DNA from: Candidatus Saccharimonadota bacterium
GTDB lineage: Bacteria; Patescibacteriota; Saccharimonadia; Saccharimonadales; UBA4665
Assembly (NCBI GenBank): GCA_028286245.1
Contig: JAQBRY010000004.1
Span: forward strand, 124,001-188,000
Length of the DNA: 64,000 nucleotides
Direction of reading: 5' to 3'
Numbering within the stretch: position 1 is the first letter of the stretch; the number at the start of each line of letters is the position of its first letter. The notes beneath the pieces are model-generated. The model was not told where the DNA came from. It saw only the letters and a list, made by a program, of their open reading frames with translations, and made no database searches. Below are positions 16,301 to 25,021 of the stretch, piece by piece. The translations under genes and the position numbers were made by a program.

Positions 16301-19300
16301 TAGGCAGCCTCCTCCTGGTTATCTTGGTTATCGTCATTGTCCGTGCCGGCTGCTACAAGCGCAGTATCATCGGCGTCATCACCATCAGTAATGGCAAAAT
16401 CTTCTACTAGTACTTCTTCTGTTACATCAACGTCAGAAATTGCAGCCTGTGGAACATCTACGACAATAGGGTGGGTCGCTTCTTCGTGGATGTTTGTAGC
16501 GAGTACTTCTTCGGCGTCAACAACTGTTTCGGAATGGATCAGGTCAACCTTAAGGCCGAGTCCCTGTAGTTCCTTAACAAGCACATTAAAGCTTTCTGGA
16601 ACCTTAGGCCCAACAATGGCAGTCTTTTTAATGATGGATTCGTAGGCTTTGCTACGTCCGTAGACATCATCAGACTTGATGGTGAGCATTTCTTGCAGCG
16701 TTGTTGCGGCGCCGTAAGCTTCGAGGGCCCAGACTTCCATTTCTCCAAATCGCTGACCACCATTTTGTGCCTTACCACCGAGTGGCTGCTGGGTGACCAT
16801 AGTGTATGGTCCGGTTGAACGAGCATGGATCTTGTCGGCAACCATGTGGTTTAGCTTAATCATGTACATGCTACCAACAGTAGTCATTTCCTTGAAAGCT
16901 TCACCGGTACGGCCATCGTAAAGCTGCTGCTTGCCGTCTTCCGGTAGGCCAGCTTCCTTAAGGAGCTCTTGGATCTTAGCAACGGGTACACCGTTAAACG
17001 ATGGGCTGGCAACTTTGATGCCGAGGGCACGAGCAGCCATACCAAGGTGGGTCTCAAACAACTGTCCGATGTTCATACGGGATGGCACACCGAGCGGGTT
17101 AAGCACGATGTCTACAGGGGTACCGTCTTCCATGAATGGCATGTCTTCGATAGGCAAGATGCGGGCAATAACACCCTTGTTACCGTGGCGTCCACCGAGT
17201 TTGTCACCAACGGCAATTTTGCGCATCTGGGCCACAAAGACCTGGATTTGCATAATAACACCGGCTTTAAGCTCGTGGCCGTTTTCGCGGCTAAAGATCT
17301 TAACGCCAACAACCTTACCGTGCTTGCCGTTACTCATGCGCTGCGAAGTATCGCGGACTTCCTTGGCTTTTTCACCAAAGATTGCGCGGAGCAAACGCTC
17401 TTCTGAGCTGAGTTCCTGCTCACCCTTAGGGGTAATCTTACCAACAAGGATGTCGCCGGGGTGCACTTCGGCACCGATACGGACAATGCCGTCTTCGTCG
17501 AGGTGACGAAGGGTTTCTTCGGAAACATTAGGGATATCACGGGTGACAACCTCAGGTCCCAGCTTGGTTTCGCGAACTTCAATCATGAAGTCAACGATGT
17601 GCACGCTGGTAAGCGTGTCATCTTCCACCAGCTTGCGGCTGATGATGATGGCATCCTCAAAGTTGTAACCGCCCCATGGCATAAAGGCAGCAATCAGATC
17701 TTTACCGAGAGCAAGCTCTCCGTTAGCAATTGACATACCCTCTATAAGGACGTCACCGGCTTTGACTTTGTCGCCAGTGTTCACGACCACTTTTTGGTTG
17801 ACGCTGGTACCTTCGTTTGAACGGAGGAAGCGCTGTGGCTCGTAGGAAACATTACCCTCGGCGTACTTAACAACAACTTCTTGAGCGGTTGCCTTGGTAA
17901 CTTCACCGGCAGCTTCGGCTAGAATAACCTGACCGGTGTTGCGGGCAGCCACGGCTTCGAGGCCGGTACCAACAATTGGGGACTGGGGCTGAATCAGCGG
18001 CACAGCCTGACGTTGCTGGTTACTACCCATAAGTGAGCGGTAAACGTAGTTCTTTTCGATGAATGGAATCAGACCGGCACTGGAACCAATAATCTGGTTG
18101 CGAGAAGCGTCCATATAGGTAACGTCATCGGCATCAACTTCACCGGACTTTAGGCGGAAGCGAGCACTAACGCGCTCGTCTATAAAGTAACCGTTTTCGT
18201 CGAGCTCAGTACCGCCGCCAGCAATAATCTGCGGCTCTTCGTCGTAGGCGTCTAAGTAGACGATTTCGCCGGTAACACGGGCTTTAACGGGCCAGGTAAC
18301 AGTAGTCGTAACTTTTGCGAGCTTGGCAGCATCGGCAGCAGTTACTTTGGCACCCTTTTTAACAATGAGTTTGCCGGATGTGTCTTCGAGATTGGCAGAA
18401 GCAATTAAACCTTCGATGTTTTTAGCAGATACGCTGTTAACAACCTTACGGTAAGGAGTTTCTACAAAGCCGTAGTCGTTAACGCGGGCATAGTTAGCTA
18501 GGTTAAGTACCAACCCAATGTTGGCACCTTCTGGAGTTTCTACTGCACAGATACGGCCGTAGTGTGTGGCATGGGCATCACGGACTTCAAAACCAGCACG
18601 TTCACGGGAGAGTCCACCGGGACCCATCGAGCTCAAGCGTCGCTTGTGAGCGAGTTCTGACAAGGGGTTGATCTGGTCCATAAATTGCGATAGTTGAGAG
18701 CTGGCAAAGAATTCACGGACAGCGGCGACAATCGGGCGAGCGTTTATCAGCTGGCCAGGAGTAACCGTCTCGATTTCGGACATGCTCATGCGGTCCTTGG
18801 TATTGCGCTCCATACGCAGCAGCCCAATGCGGAACTGGCGCTGAACGAGTTCACCGACCAATTTAACGCGGCGGTTCGCCAAGCTGTCGATATCGTCAGC
18901 CGGCTCCTGAGAATTGTTGAGACGCATAATCTCGGCGATGATAGCCTGAATATCTTCAAGGCGCATAACGCGGTTTTCCAGCGTGTTAGGCACATCAAGG
19001 TCAAGGCGCTTGTTGAGCTTGTAACGACCAACGCGGCTAAAGTCAAAGCGCTTGTAGTTGTAAAACATGTTTTCAATAAGGCTCTTTGCGTTATCAACAG
19101 TTGCCAGGTCACCAGGTCGCAGGCGTCGGTAGACTTCGATGAGTGCATCATTCTGACCCTTAGTAGGATCTTTTTCGAGGGTCATTTCCAAGTGGCTAAG
19201 CTTACCGGTGTCAACGTGCTTAAAGGCATCGCGCATACCGGCTTCGGATACACCGAGCGCACGCAGGAGGGTGGTAACGGCCATTTTGCGCTTACGGTCG

Positions 19301-19845
19301 ATTTTTACAAAGATTGCACCGTTAGCGGCAGTCTCAAACTCGAGCCATGCACCACGGCCAGGAATAACCTTAGCGCCGTAGAGATTGCTGGTGCCATGCA
19401 TATCGCTCGTAAAGAACACACCGGCTGAACGAATCAGCTGGCTCACTACGACACGCTCGGCACCATTTATAACGAAAGTTCCACGAGTAGTCATCCAAGG
19501 GTAGTCACCCAAGTAGATTTCCTGCTCTTTTACTTCGCCGGTTACTTTGTTGGTCAGTTCTACGTTAGCCAGTAAAGGTGCATCGTAGCTGACGTTATTT
19601 TCGCGGGCCTCTGCTTCGGAGATTTTTGGGTCGCCAAAGTGGTAGTCCTTGAATACTAATGATAATTTGCCACCGGTATAGTCATCGATTGGGCTGATTT
19701 CAGCGAGTAATTCGCCGAGGCCTTCATCAACAAACCATTGGAAAGAACGGTTCTGGTGGTCTACTAAACTTGGTAAATCTAATGCATCGTCTACGCTGGT
19801 GTAAAAAACACGCTTGGTAGAACTAGTTGTTGCAGCTTTTGCCAT
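16300..19845 (-). CDS. rpoB: RNA polymerase beta subunit
   Basis: A 1181-aa RpoB, close to Gram-positive length. The rifampicin pocket reads SQLSQFMDQINPLSELAHKR then RLSSMGPGG: the positions equal to E. coli D516, H526 and S531 are unchanged, which predicts sensitivity, while N518 is Ile and L533 is Met. The C-terminal clamp motif GGQRFGEMEVWALEAYGA is intact, followed by an acidic tail of about 80 residues. It is transcribed with rpoC, and the RBS is AGGGGG. Confidence 0.98.
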   Translation of the reverse strand: MAKAATTSSTKRVFYTSVDDALDLPSLVDHQNRSFQWFVDEGLGELLAEISPIDDYTGGKLSLVFKDYHFGDPKISEAEARENNVSYDAPLLANVELTNKVTGEVKEQEIYLGDYPWMTTRGTFVINGAERVVVSQLIRSAGVFFTSDMHGTSNLYGAKVIPGRGAWLEFETAANGAIFVKIDRKRKMAVTTLLRALGVSEAGMRDAFKHVDTGKLSHLEMTLEKDPTKGQNDALIEVYRRLRPGDLATVDNAKSLIENMFYNYKRFDFSRVGRYKLNKRLDLDVPNTLENRVMRLEDIQAIIAEIMRLNNSQEPADDIDSLANRRVKLVGELVQRQFRIGLLRMERNTKDRMSMSEIETVTPGQLINARPIVAAVREFFASSQLSQFMDQINPLSELAHKRRLSSMGPGGLSRERAGFEVRDAHATHYGRICAVETPEGANIGLVLNLANYARVNDYGFVETPYRKVVNSVSAKNIEGLIASANLEDTSGKLIVKKGAKVTAADAAKLAKVTTTVTWPVKARVTGEIVYLDAYDEEPQIIAGGGTELDENGYFIDERVSARFRLKSGEVDADDVTYMDASRNQIIGSSAGLIPFIEKNYVYRSLMGSNQQRQAVPLIQPQSPIVGTGLEAVAARNTGQVILAEAAGEVTKATAQEVVVKYAEGNVSYEPQRFLRSNEGTSVNQKVVVNTGDKVKAGDVLIEGMSIANGELALGKDLIAAFMPWGGYNFEDAIIISRKLVEDDTLTSVHIVDFMIEVRETKLGPEVVTRDIPNVSEETLRHLDEDGIVRIGAEVHPGDILVGKITPKGEQELSSEERLLRAIFGEKAKEVRDTSQRMSNGKHGKVVGVKIFSRENGHELKAGVIMQIQVFVAQMRKIAVGDKLGGRHGNKGVIARILPIEDMPFMEDGTPVDIVLNPLGVPSRMNIGQLFETHLGMAARALGIKVASPSFNGVPVAKIQELLKEAGLPEDGKQQLYDGRTGEAFKEMTTVGSMYMIKLNHMVADKIHARSTGPYTMVTQQPLGGKAQNGGQRFGEMEVWALEAYGAATTLQEMLTIKSDDVYGRSKAYESIIKKTAIVGPKVPESFNVLVKELQGLGLKVDLIHSETVVDAEEVLATNIHEEATHPIVVDVPQAAISDVDVTEEVLVEDFAITDGDDADDTALVAAGTDNDDNQDNQEEAA

Positions 19846-20061
19846 ATTGCAATCAACGCCCCCTGTATTAAGTGATTAGTATTGTGCAATCAAATAGTAA
19901 GCATACACACAGGCAAGCCCATGGTAATTATTTACTAGTAATAGCGGTTTGTGTTGATCGGTTGTTTGTTTTATTTGGTGATTCGGCCGAAGAAAACTAA
20001 GTTGGATATTTTTTGGCATTGATGCGTTCAATAATGAATACAATCAGAAGCTCCCCAACTT

Positions 20062-20089
20062 ACACTACTTCTTGACTATAGTGTGTCAA
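20062..20089 (-). promoter_or_regulatory. probable rpoB promoter and 5' leader
   Basis: TTGACA (20084-20089) and TAGTGT (20062-20067) are 16 nt apart on the minus strand. This would give rpoB a leader of about 210 nt (19846-20055). The leader contains a 7-bp inverted repeat AAGTTGG/CCAACTT whose arms are about 50 nt apart, and no convincing gene. A second weak match, TTGATT-17-TAATAC, lies nearer to rpoB. Confidence 0.45.
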
Positions 20090-20091
20090 AG

Positions 20092-20823
20092 TTAGGCGGC
20101 GGTGTCAAGGCCCTCAGGGCCAAAACGGGTATAAAAGACCCCGACGGGAGGCGTTTCCGGTGGAAAGAGGCGCACCGACTCCCCATCATCATAAACGCCA
20201 CGCCCTGTCTCCTCTAGGCCAGCTGACCTAATAGCAATATGAAACAGCTTAGCAGCCTCTAGCGGTTCGATAGTCCATGCGTTACTCTCGACTACCATAG
20301 GGGTGCGGTGAGGCCTGTTAGTTTGCTTTTGACGTCGGGTAGCAAAAACAGTATCCGCAATACCCTGTGGTGATAGTAGCTGGCGATAGGCATCAACAAG
20401 ATGCTCCCCGCCATTTTGCTCGTTAGTCCAAGCGCTTACTTCTGGACCAGTAACAGGAACTTGTTCTACAAGTGGGCCTTTAGCAAGCAGCGGAGGTAAG
20501 GATATTGGCATGGAAGGCAATCGGAAGCGTTGCCTTTTAAGCTTAAGGTCGGGCAATACCGTAGCCATTCCAATAATCCTGTCCGCATCATCCAGAATGG
20601 TATAGGCCGCGTATTCACTACGGGCAGTTCCTATTCTAGCTTTTCTAAATCTAGCAATCGCCTCATCATCAGAAGGGGCATAACGTCGCATTACACCGAG
20701 CAAATTGCGACCACGAAGCTGGTCCCTAACTTCGGGGTCGCGTACCAGTTTGCGTACCTGCTGGGCAGCCTTACGCTGGTCAAAATCATCCATGTATCGA
20801 TCCAGAGGGACTAGTTCAGCCAT
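20092..20823 (-). CDS. hypothetical 243-aa protein downstream of clpP
   Basis: The ORF starts MAELVPLDRYMDDFDQRKAA. The N-terminal third is charged and helical. A beta-rich middle (AYTILDDADRIIGMATVLP, residues about 72-90) looks like an acetyltransferase-type strand pair, but no cofactor motif is clear. The C-terminus has proline loops. It starts 3 nt after the clpP stop and so is probably cotranscribed under CIRCE/HrcA control. The function is unknown. Confidence 0.75.
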   Translation of the reverse strand: MAELVPLDRYMDDFDQRKAAQQVRKLVRDPEVRDQLRGRNLLGVMRRYAPSDDEAIARFRKARIGTARSEYAAYTILDDADRIIGMATVLPDLKLKRQRFRLPSMPISLPPLLAKGPLVEQVPVTGPEVSAWTNEQNGGEHLVDAYRQLLSPQGIADTVFATRRQKQTNRPHRTPMVVESNAWTIEPLEAAKLFHIAIRSAGLEETGRGVYDDGESVRLFPPETPPVGVFYTRFGPEGLDTAA

Positions 20824-20826
20824 AGT

Positions 20827-21423
20827 CTACTTTTCGAGTGCCTTAGGGTTAGTAATTATGTCATCAACTATACCATAGGCCTTGGCTTCGGCGGCAGTCA
20901 GCCACTTGTCGCGCTCCATATCTTCGTGAATGCGGGCAGTCTTCTGTCCCGTATTCTTAGCCATAATACTTTCCAGTAAGTGTTTTATGCGCAGGCTTTC
21001 CTTGAGGTCGATTTCTTGATCGGTGACCTTACCACGGGTGCCGCTGGAAGGCTGGTGGATCATTACAGTAGCGTTGGGCAACACAAAGCGTTTGCCCTTA
21101 GTGCCGCTGCTGAGCAAGAAGGCAGCTGCCGAAGCCTGCATACCAATACCGACGGTTTGGACGTCGTTAGTGACGTACTGCATGGTGTCGTAAATGGCGA
21201 GCGCATCGTAAACGCTGCCACCGGGACTGTTAATGTAAAAATAGATGTCTTTTTTTGGGTCTTCGGCTTGCAAGAAGAGTAATTGTGCGACCACAATATT
21301 AGCACTGGCTTCATTGACATCGCTGCCTAAAAAGACAATACGATCTTTTAATAAACGAGAATAAATATCGTAGGCGCGTTCTGAACGGCCATCACTCTCG
21401 ATAACGGTTGGAATTAGTACCAT
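20827..21423 (-). CDS. clpP: ATP-dependent Clp protease proteolytic subunit
   Basis: A 198-aa serine protease that forms the 14-subunit ClpP barrel and works with ClpC or ClpX. The catalytic triad is S98 (GMQASAAAF), H123 (MIHQP) and D172 (ERDKW), at the same numbers as the E. coli mature family layout. RBS GGAGG precedes the ATG. The promoter overlaps a perfect CIRCE operator, like that of clpC at 42.1 kb. Confidence 0.97.
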   Translation of the reverse strand: MVLIPTVIESDGRSERAYDIYSRLLKDRIVFLGSDVNEASANIVVAQLLFLQAEDPKKDIYFYINSPGGSVYDALAIYDTMQYVTNDVQTVGIGMQASAAAFLLSSGTKGKRFVLPNATVMIHQPSSGTRGKVTDQEIDLKESLRIKHLLESIMAKNTGQKTARIHEDMERDKWLTAAEAKAYGIVDDIITNPKALEK

Positions 21424-21458
21424 AGAGGCCTCCTTGTAGATAATAAGTTACTGCTCTC

Positions 21459-21496
21459 ATTATAAGAAATTAGCACTCTAAGGTCAAGAGTGCTAA
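21459..21496 (-). promoter_or_regulatory. CIRCE operator with embedded clpP promoter
   Basis: A perfect CIRCE, TTAGCACTC-N9-GAGTGCTAA, spans 21470-21496. A near-consensus promoter sits in it on the minus strand: TTGACC (21482-21487), 17 nt, TATAAT (21459-21464). Bound HrcA would cover the -35 and spacer. The operator also overlaps the stop codon of the 70-aa ORF. Confidence 0.93.
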
Positions 21497-21705
21497 TTTG
21501 ACATGCCATGGTCGAATCTGACTGCCATTTCGCCCACTAGTCTGGCGGTAATTAACTGCTTTTCCTGCCGTGTAAGCTCTTCGTTACTTGGCTCACCCAA
21601 CTGCGCCGCCACCACCACTGGTCCGTCAGAGGCCCGCGCAACGTCAGCTACGTCTACGTCGGATCTTATGCCAAGCTTATCGCCTATAAAAGAGCGGATA
21701 CCCAT
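21493..21705 (-). CDS. hypothetical 70-aa protein between tig and clpP
   Basis: The ORF starts MGIRSFIGDKLGIRSDVDVA and ends FDHGMSN. It starts 1 nt after the tig stop without its own RBS, implying coupled translation with trigger factor. The C-terminal half is helical and charged. Its stop codon lies inside the CIRCE element of clpP. No family was recognised. Confidence 0.7.
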   Translation of the reverse strand: MGIRSFIGDKLGIRSDVDVADVARASDGPVVVAAQLGEPSNEELTRQEKQLITARLVGEMAVRFDHGMSN

Positions 21706-21706
21706 A

Positions 21707-22993
21707 CTACTTACTCGCGATCATTTCTTTAATACGGTCAAGGGATTTTTGGCTCAGGATGCGGTTAAAGATATCGCGGCGGTTATCAGGCTTGTCGAGC
21801 TCGGACTGCATGGCAGCATCATTGTAGCGACCCTTTAGGAGTTGAATCTGCATCTCAAGTTCTTCTGGCAGGACCTGTAGTTTTTCCTGTTCAGCAATTT
21901 CACCTAAAATAAGGCCAGCCTTAACGCGGATCTCGGCCGCAGGACGCTGCTTAGCCTTGTGTTCTTCGGCGGTGACGCCTTCGGCATCGAGATGTTCCTG
22001 CCAGGTCTGGCCGCGGTAAACAATGTTTTTGCGGTCCTCTTCTTCGATGCGTTCAACTTCTTCTTCAATCAGTTCGTCGGGGAGCGCAACTTTAGTTTTG
22101 CTGGCTACAAGTTCCAGAATCTGGTTCTCGAACTCTCGCTCAGCCTGCTGCTCGCGCTCTTCGGTAATCTGCTTCTTGATGTCGGTTTTGAGCTGCGCCA
22201 GCGTTTCGAATGGCCCAACGGTTTTTGCGAACTCATCATCGAGCTTTGGCAGAGCCGTTTGTTGGACGGCATTTACTACTACCGAAAAAATAACTTTACG
22301 GTTCTGTAGGTCGGCTGAGCCGTAGTCAGCTGGAAAAGTAATAGTAAAGTCTTTGGCGTCGCCGGCTTTTAGGCCAATCAGCTCTTCTTCAAAGCCGGGA
22401 ATAAAGCTCTTACTGCCGAGAGTTAGCGGGTAGGCTTTGCCATCGGCACCATCAATAGGCTCCTTGGTCTTAGCATCTACGCCCGTAAAGTCGATGACTA
22501 CTTGGTCGCCGTCCTTGGCCGCTCGAGCCACATCTTCGTGGCTGGCAGCGCGGGTCCGTAAGTTTTCAACAACTTCATCAACGTCTTTGGCGGTGATTTT
22601 AACCGCTGGCTTTTCGATAGTGAGCTTAGAAAAGTCTGGCAAGGTAATGTCGCCCACAACTTCGGTTTCGTAGACAACTTCGAGCGTTTCGTAAGGTACA
22701 AACTTACTAATTGCTACTTGGGGTTGTGACACCGGACGCAGGTTTTCGTGCTTGGCGGCATCAACATAGAGCTGATTAACGGCAGTCTCTAGGAACTCGG
22801 ATTGCAGTATCTGGTCGTCAAGCTGCTTTTCGATGAGGTGTTGAGGAGCCTTACCGGAACGGAAACCCTGGACTTTTACATTTTTTCCAAGACGGCTAAT
22901 AACAGCCTGTTTGATAGCGGTTAAAACTGCTTCGTCGGCAGTAATTGTCATTTTGACACTGGTGGGGGTGGGGTTTTCGCGGGATATTTTCAT
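21707..22993 (-). CDS. tig: trigger factor
   Basis: A 428-aa ribosome-associated chaperone and peptidyl-prolyl isomerase. The N-terminal ribosome-binding signature is GFRSGKAP (residues about 43-50), which docks on L23. The FKBP-type domain is at about 155-245 (DQVVIDFTG to FSVVVNA), followed by the helical C-terminal substrate cradle. The start follows an extended -10 by only 8 nt with no RBS, so the mRNA is probably near-leaderless. Confidence 0.96.
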   Translation of the reverse strand: MKISRENPTPTSVKMTITADEAVLTAIKQAVISRLGKNVKVQGFRSGKAPQHLIEKQLDDQILQSEFLETAVNQLYVDAAKHENLRPVSQPQVAISKFVPYETLEVVYETEVVGDITLPDFSKLTIEKPAVKITAKDVDEVVENLRTRAASHEDVARAAKDGDQVVIDFTGVDAKTKEPIDGADGKAYPLTLGSKSFIPGFEEELIGLKAGDAKDFTITFPADYGSADLQNRKVIFSVVVNAVQQTALPKLDDEFAKTVGPFETLAQLKTDIKKQITEEREQQAEREFENQILELVASKTKVALPDELIEEEVERIEEEDRKNIVYRGQTWQEHLDAEGVTAEEHKAKQRPAAEIRVKAGLILGEIAEQEKLQVLPEELEMQIQLLKGRYNDAAMQSELDKPDNRRDIFNRILSQKSLDRIKEMIASK

Positions 22994-23001
22994 AGTGCTC
23001 T

Positions 23002-23010
23002 AGTGTAACA
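23002..23010 (-). promoter_or_regulatory. extended -10 for tig
   Basis: TGT-TACACT on the minus strand ends 8 nt before the ATG at 22993. There is no Shine-Dalgarno sequence. Confidence 0.5.
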
Positions 23011-23027
23011 GTTTTTAACCCCTTTGA

Positions 23028-23480
23028 CTAGACCGCTATAAGCGTAAGCATTGTTATAAACGCTGCCGCCCATACAATCTCTACCGCCGCTCCGGATGGT
23101 CGTTCAAACCACTGAATAGCGCCGTGGAACCGTAGTAGTAAGGGCACCTCGCTCTTAAAGGATACGCCTCGCCGGGCACGGATAAAGTGCGGCAGCCACA
23201 TTGCGTCCGGAGAGGTTGCTAAAACAGCACAGACAATAGCCAAGAACCAGTGCTCGGGCCGGGCAGTCGCAAATACTCCGGCGATCACCACGCACACGCC
23301 AATGTCCACGATCAATAGCCGTTTAAACCAGTTTGCCTCAATATGGTCATGCCCCGATCCAAAATGCGGAATAGCATCGCACACAAAGTGCGACAGTAGC
23401 GCCAGTGGCAAAGCAATGAGCGGATTTATGATCACCAGGCCAATAAAGGCGCCAGTAAGCGCATGATTAGTGGCGGTCAT
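23028..23480 (-). CDS. membrane protein, DUF457/YdjM-like putative metal hydrolase
   Basis: A 150-aa protein with about four membrane segments (residues about 8-30, 52-72, 76-90 and 130-150). The N-terminal TNHALTGAFIG and HFVCDAIPHFG motifs, with histidines and an aspartate placed as in membrane-bound YdjM/DUF457 proteins, suggest a metal site; activity is unproven. It starts 3 nt after the hydrolase gene at 23484 and so lies in the same unit. Confidence 0.7.
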   Translation of the reverse strand: MTATNHALTGAFIGLVIINPLIALPLALLSHFVCDAIPHFGSGHDHIEANWFKRLLIVDIGVCVVIAGVFATARPEHWFLAIVCAVLATSPDAMWLPHFIRARRGVSFKSEVPLLLRFHGAIQWFERPSGAAVEIVWAAAFITMLTLIAV

Positions 23481-23483
23481 GTG

Positions 23484-24065
23484 TTAGGACACTTTGTTTA
23501 TAAAATGAATAAAACTTGGGGCACCGAGAATAAGCTGACTGGCGATGGTAAAAAAGTGTCCGATACTAGGAACGGCTCGATTGCGGGCTCCCGGTATACG
23601 GCTGTCGGCAGGAGTTACCACACCATCGATAATGCCGTAGCGCGAAAGAATACGCCTGCGATCCTCAGGTGTTAAGGAAGCCAGCGCCGCCTGGCTGTCG
23701 AAGGCCGAGGTGCCAAAAGATGGATTGTTACGAATGAGCGCGGGATGAATGGCATTGGCCCGGTGGACCTTGCCGGCAATAAGTACCACGGCATTCACCA
23801 CGTTCTTACGGCTGGCATAGGCGTTAATTGCCGCCGAAGCACCGGCGCTGGCCGCCACAATTGCTACCCGCCTACCCTCGCCCACAAGTGTATCTATCCG
23901 GCTAAGTAAGCGCTCAAACTTTTTATCCCATGGTTCTTGATCTGTCCAATGCATCTGAAACAACTCAGGCTTTACGCCGTACCAGGCCCATGTCTTAATG
24001 GCACGGCGCTGTCCGGTTAGGCGTTCGTCGCCTAGTCCCGGAATATAGATCACCGCCTGTTTCAT
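23484..24065 (-). CDS. alpha/beta hydrolase
   Basis: A 193-aa single-domain hydrolase. The nucleophile elbow is AASAGASAA (Ser at about residue 73), a later acid is in DGVVTPADS (about 147-155) and the histidine is in SIGHFFT (about 168). It starts with the strand VIYIPGLGDE typical of the fold. The substrate is unknown. The start is supported by an extended -10 ending 6 nt upstream. Confidence 0.75.
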   Translation of the reverse strand: MKQAVIYIPGLGDERLTGQRRAIKTWAWYGVKPELFQMHWTDQEPWDKKFERLLSRIDTLVGEGRRVAIVAASAGASAAINAYASRKNVVNAVVLIAGKVHRANAIHPALIRNNPSFGTSAFDSQAALASLTPEDRRRILSRYGIIDGVVTPADSRIPGARNRAVPSIGHFFTIASQLILGAPSFIHFINKVS

Positions 24066-24071
24066 GACTCA

Positions 24072-24080
24072 ATCATACCA
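24072..24080 (-). promoter_or_regulatory. extended -10 (leaderless) for the alpha/beta hydrolase
   Basis: TGG-TATGAT on the minus strand ends 6 nt before the ATG at 24065. Confidence 0.6.
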
Positions 24081-24092
24081 GGTAAAGGCCAG

Positions 24093-24290
24093 TCAGAGGG
24101 TAAGCTGCCTGAGCCGAACCACTTGGCTGTCGGCCATCAAAAGCGTGGCGTCCAGTTTTCGCTCAATGCGGTCTATGGTGCCGGCCTGCGCCTCGACTAT
24201 CCTACTGTAAACATCATTGGCAATTTCATGGCGAATCCGCAGTATTAGTTTTTCTACATCTTGTTCGGTAATGGTGGTAATTATTTTCAT
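24093..24290 (-). CDS. hypothetical 65-aa coiled-coil protein
   Basis: MKIITTITEQDVEKLILRIR begins an almost fully helical 65-aa protein with heptad-like hydrophobics through residue 60. There is no membrane segment. The ATG follows an extended -10 by 6 nt, as in other leaderless genes here. The function is unknown. Confidence 0.6.
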   Translation of the reverse strand: MKIITTITEQDVEKLILRIRHEIANDVYSRIVEAQAGTIDRIERKLDATLLMADSQVVRLRQLTL

Positions 24291-24296
24291 GACCGT

Positions 24297-24305
24297 ATGC
24301 TAGCA
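24297..24305 (-). promoter_or_regulatory. extended -10 (leaderless) for the 65-aa ORF
   Basis: TGC-TAGCAT on the minus strand ends 6 nt before the ATG at 24290. Confidence 0.55.
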
Positions 24306-24386
24306 CCCGCTTTTGGCCGAGTCTTTAACTTTTCATTAAATTTTAATAATTTGGCAATTTGGCAATCGATTACCCCTGTAATATGC

Positions 24387-24833
24387 CTATTCAATAGTCA
24401 CTGTTTTGTCTAGGCTCCAGTTGCCCTCAGAATCTTTGGCAAAAGGATAAACTGATGAGCTCTCTGGGCCCGTTGCCGTGTCATAGCATGCGCCATCAAC
24501 CCGTGCCTTAGTGCCATTGTCCGAGTAAACAACCGAGATGCCCTTATTAGGGCTGTCGCTGCTCGTATTCAAGAAGAATGAGAACGTCTTACCGGCTGGA
24601 GCAATGCTAACACAGTAATCATGGGCAGCCTGGAAAACTTTGGCATTTTCGGTTTTGCCGGCTGCAGAATCAGACTGCTTACTCGCAGTGTCAGAGCTAT
24701 TTGTGGAGCTGTCCTTGTGACGTGTCACAACAAACGCGCCGACACCAAGAATTGCCGCTAATACAATGATAACTGCTATAAGTTCAACCGTTCCAAATCC
24801 AGATTGGTTACTAGAAGTATGACTAATCTTCAT
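24387..24833 (-). CDS. type IV pilin-like protein
   Basis: A 148-aa prepilin. A short leader ends in SG, then FGTVELIAV gives the processing site G/F with Glu at +5. A hydrophobic helix (residues about 14-37, LIAVIIVLAAILGVGAFVV) follows. The rest is a Ser/Thr-rich stalk and a small globular domain with two cysteines (about 73 and 117) that could form a disulfide. RBS AAGGA lies 6 nt before the ATG. The motor gene pilB is at 51.8 kb. Confidence 0.88.
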   Translation of the reverse strand: MKISHTSSNQSGFGTVELIAVIIVLAAILGVGAFVVTRHKDSSTNSSDTASKQSDSAAGKTENAKVFQAAHDYCVSIAPAGKTFSFFLNTSSDSPNKGISVVYSDNGTKARVDGACYDTATGPESSSVYPFAKDSEGNWSLDKTVTIE

Positions 24834-24862
24834 GCTATGTCCTTGCTTAGTAATTTAAGCTC

Positions 24863-24891
24863 ATACTAAGGTATTAGCGGTGCTTTAGCAA
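24863..24891 (-). promoter_or_regulatory. sigma70 promoter of the pilin gene
   Basis: TTGCTA (24886-24891) and TAGTAT (24863-24868) on the minus strand are 17 nt apart, 30 nt upstream of the ATG. Confidence 0.65.
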
Positions 24892-25000
24892 TAGACATAA
24901 GCATAATGACTGTAGGCACCGGATTCGTCTATATTGCACCTGGTGAACTGTTAATATTATAATTTAACATTGTTGCGTTCTAGCAAAAATCATGCGAAAG

Positions 25001-25009
25001 TGATATTAT
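25001..25009 (+). promoter_or_regulatory. extended -10 for the XRE regulator
   Basis: TGA-TATTAT on the plus strand ends 12 nt before the ATG at 25022, giving a leader of about 6 nt without an RBS. Confidence 0.5.
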
Positions 25010-25021
25010 CATAGCTATATT

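Noticed and set aside
19876-20019. 47-aa minus-strand ORF in the rpoB leader (MPKNIQLSFLRPNHQ)
   Set aside because: No RBS or start-proximal promoter and unconvincing composition; probably a chance frame, though a leader peptide cannot be excluded.
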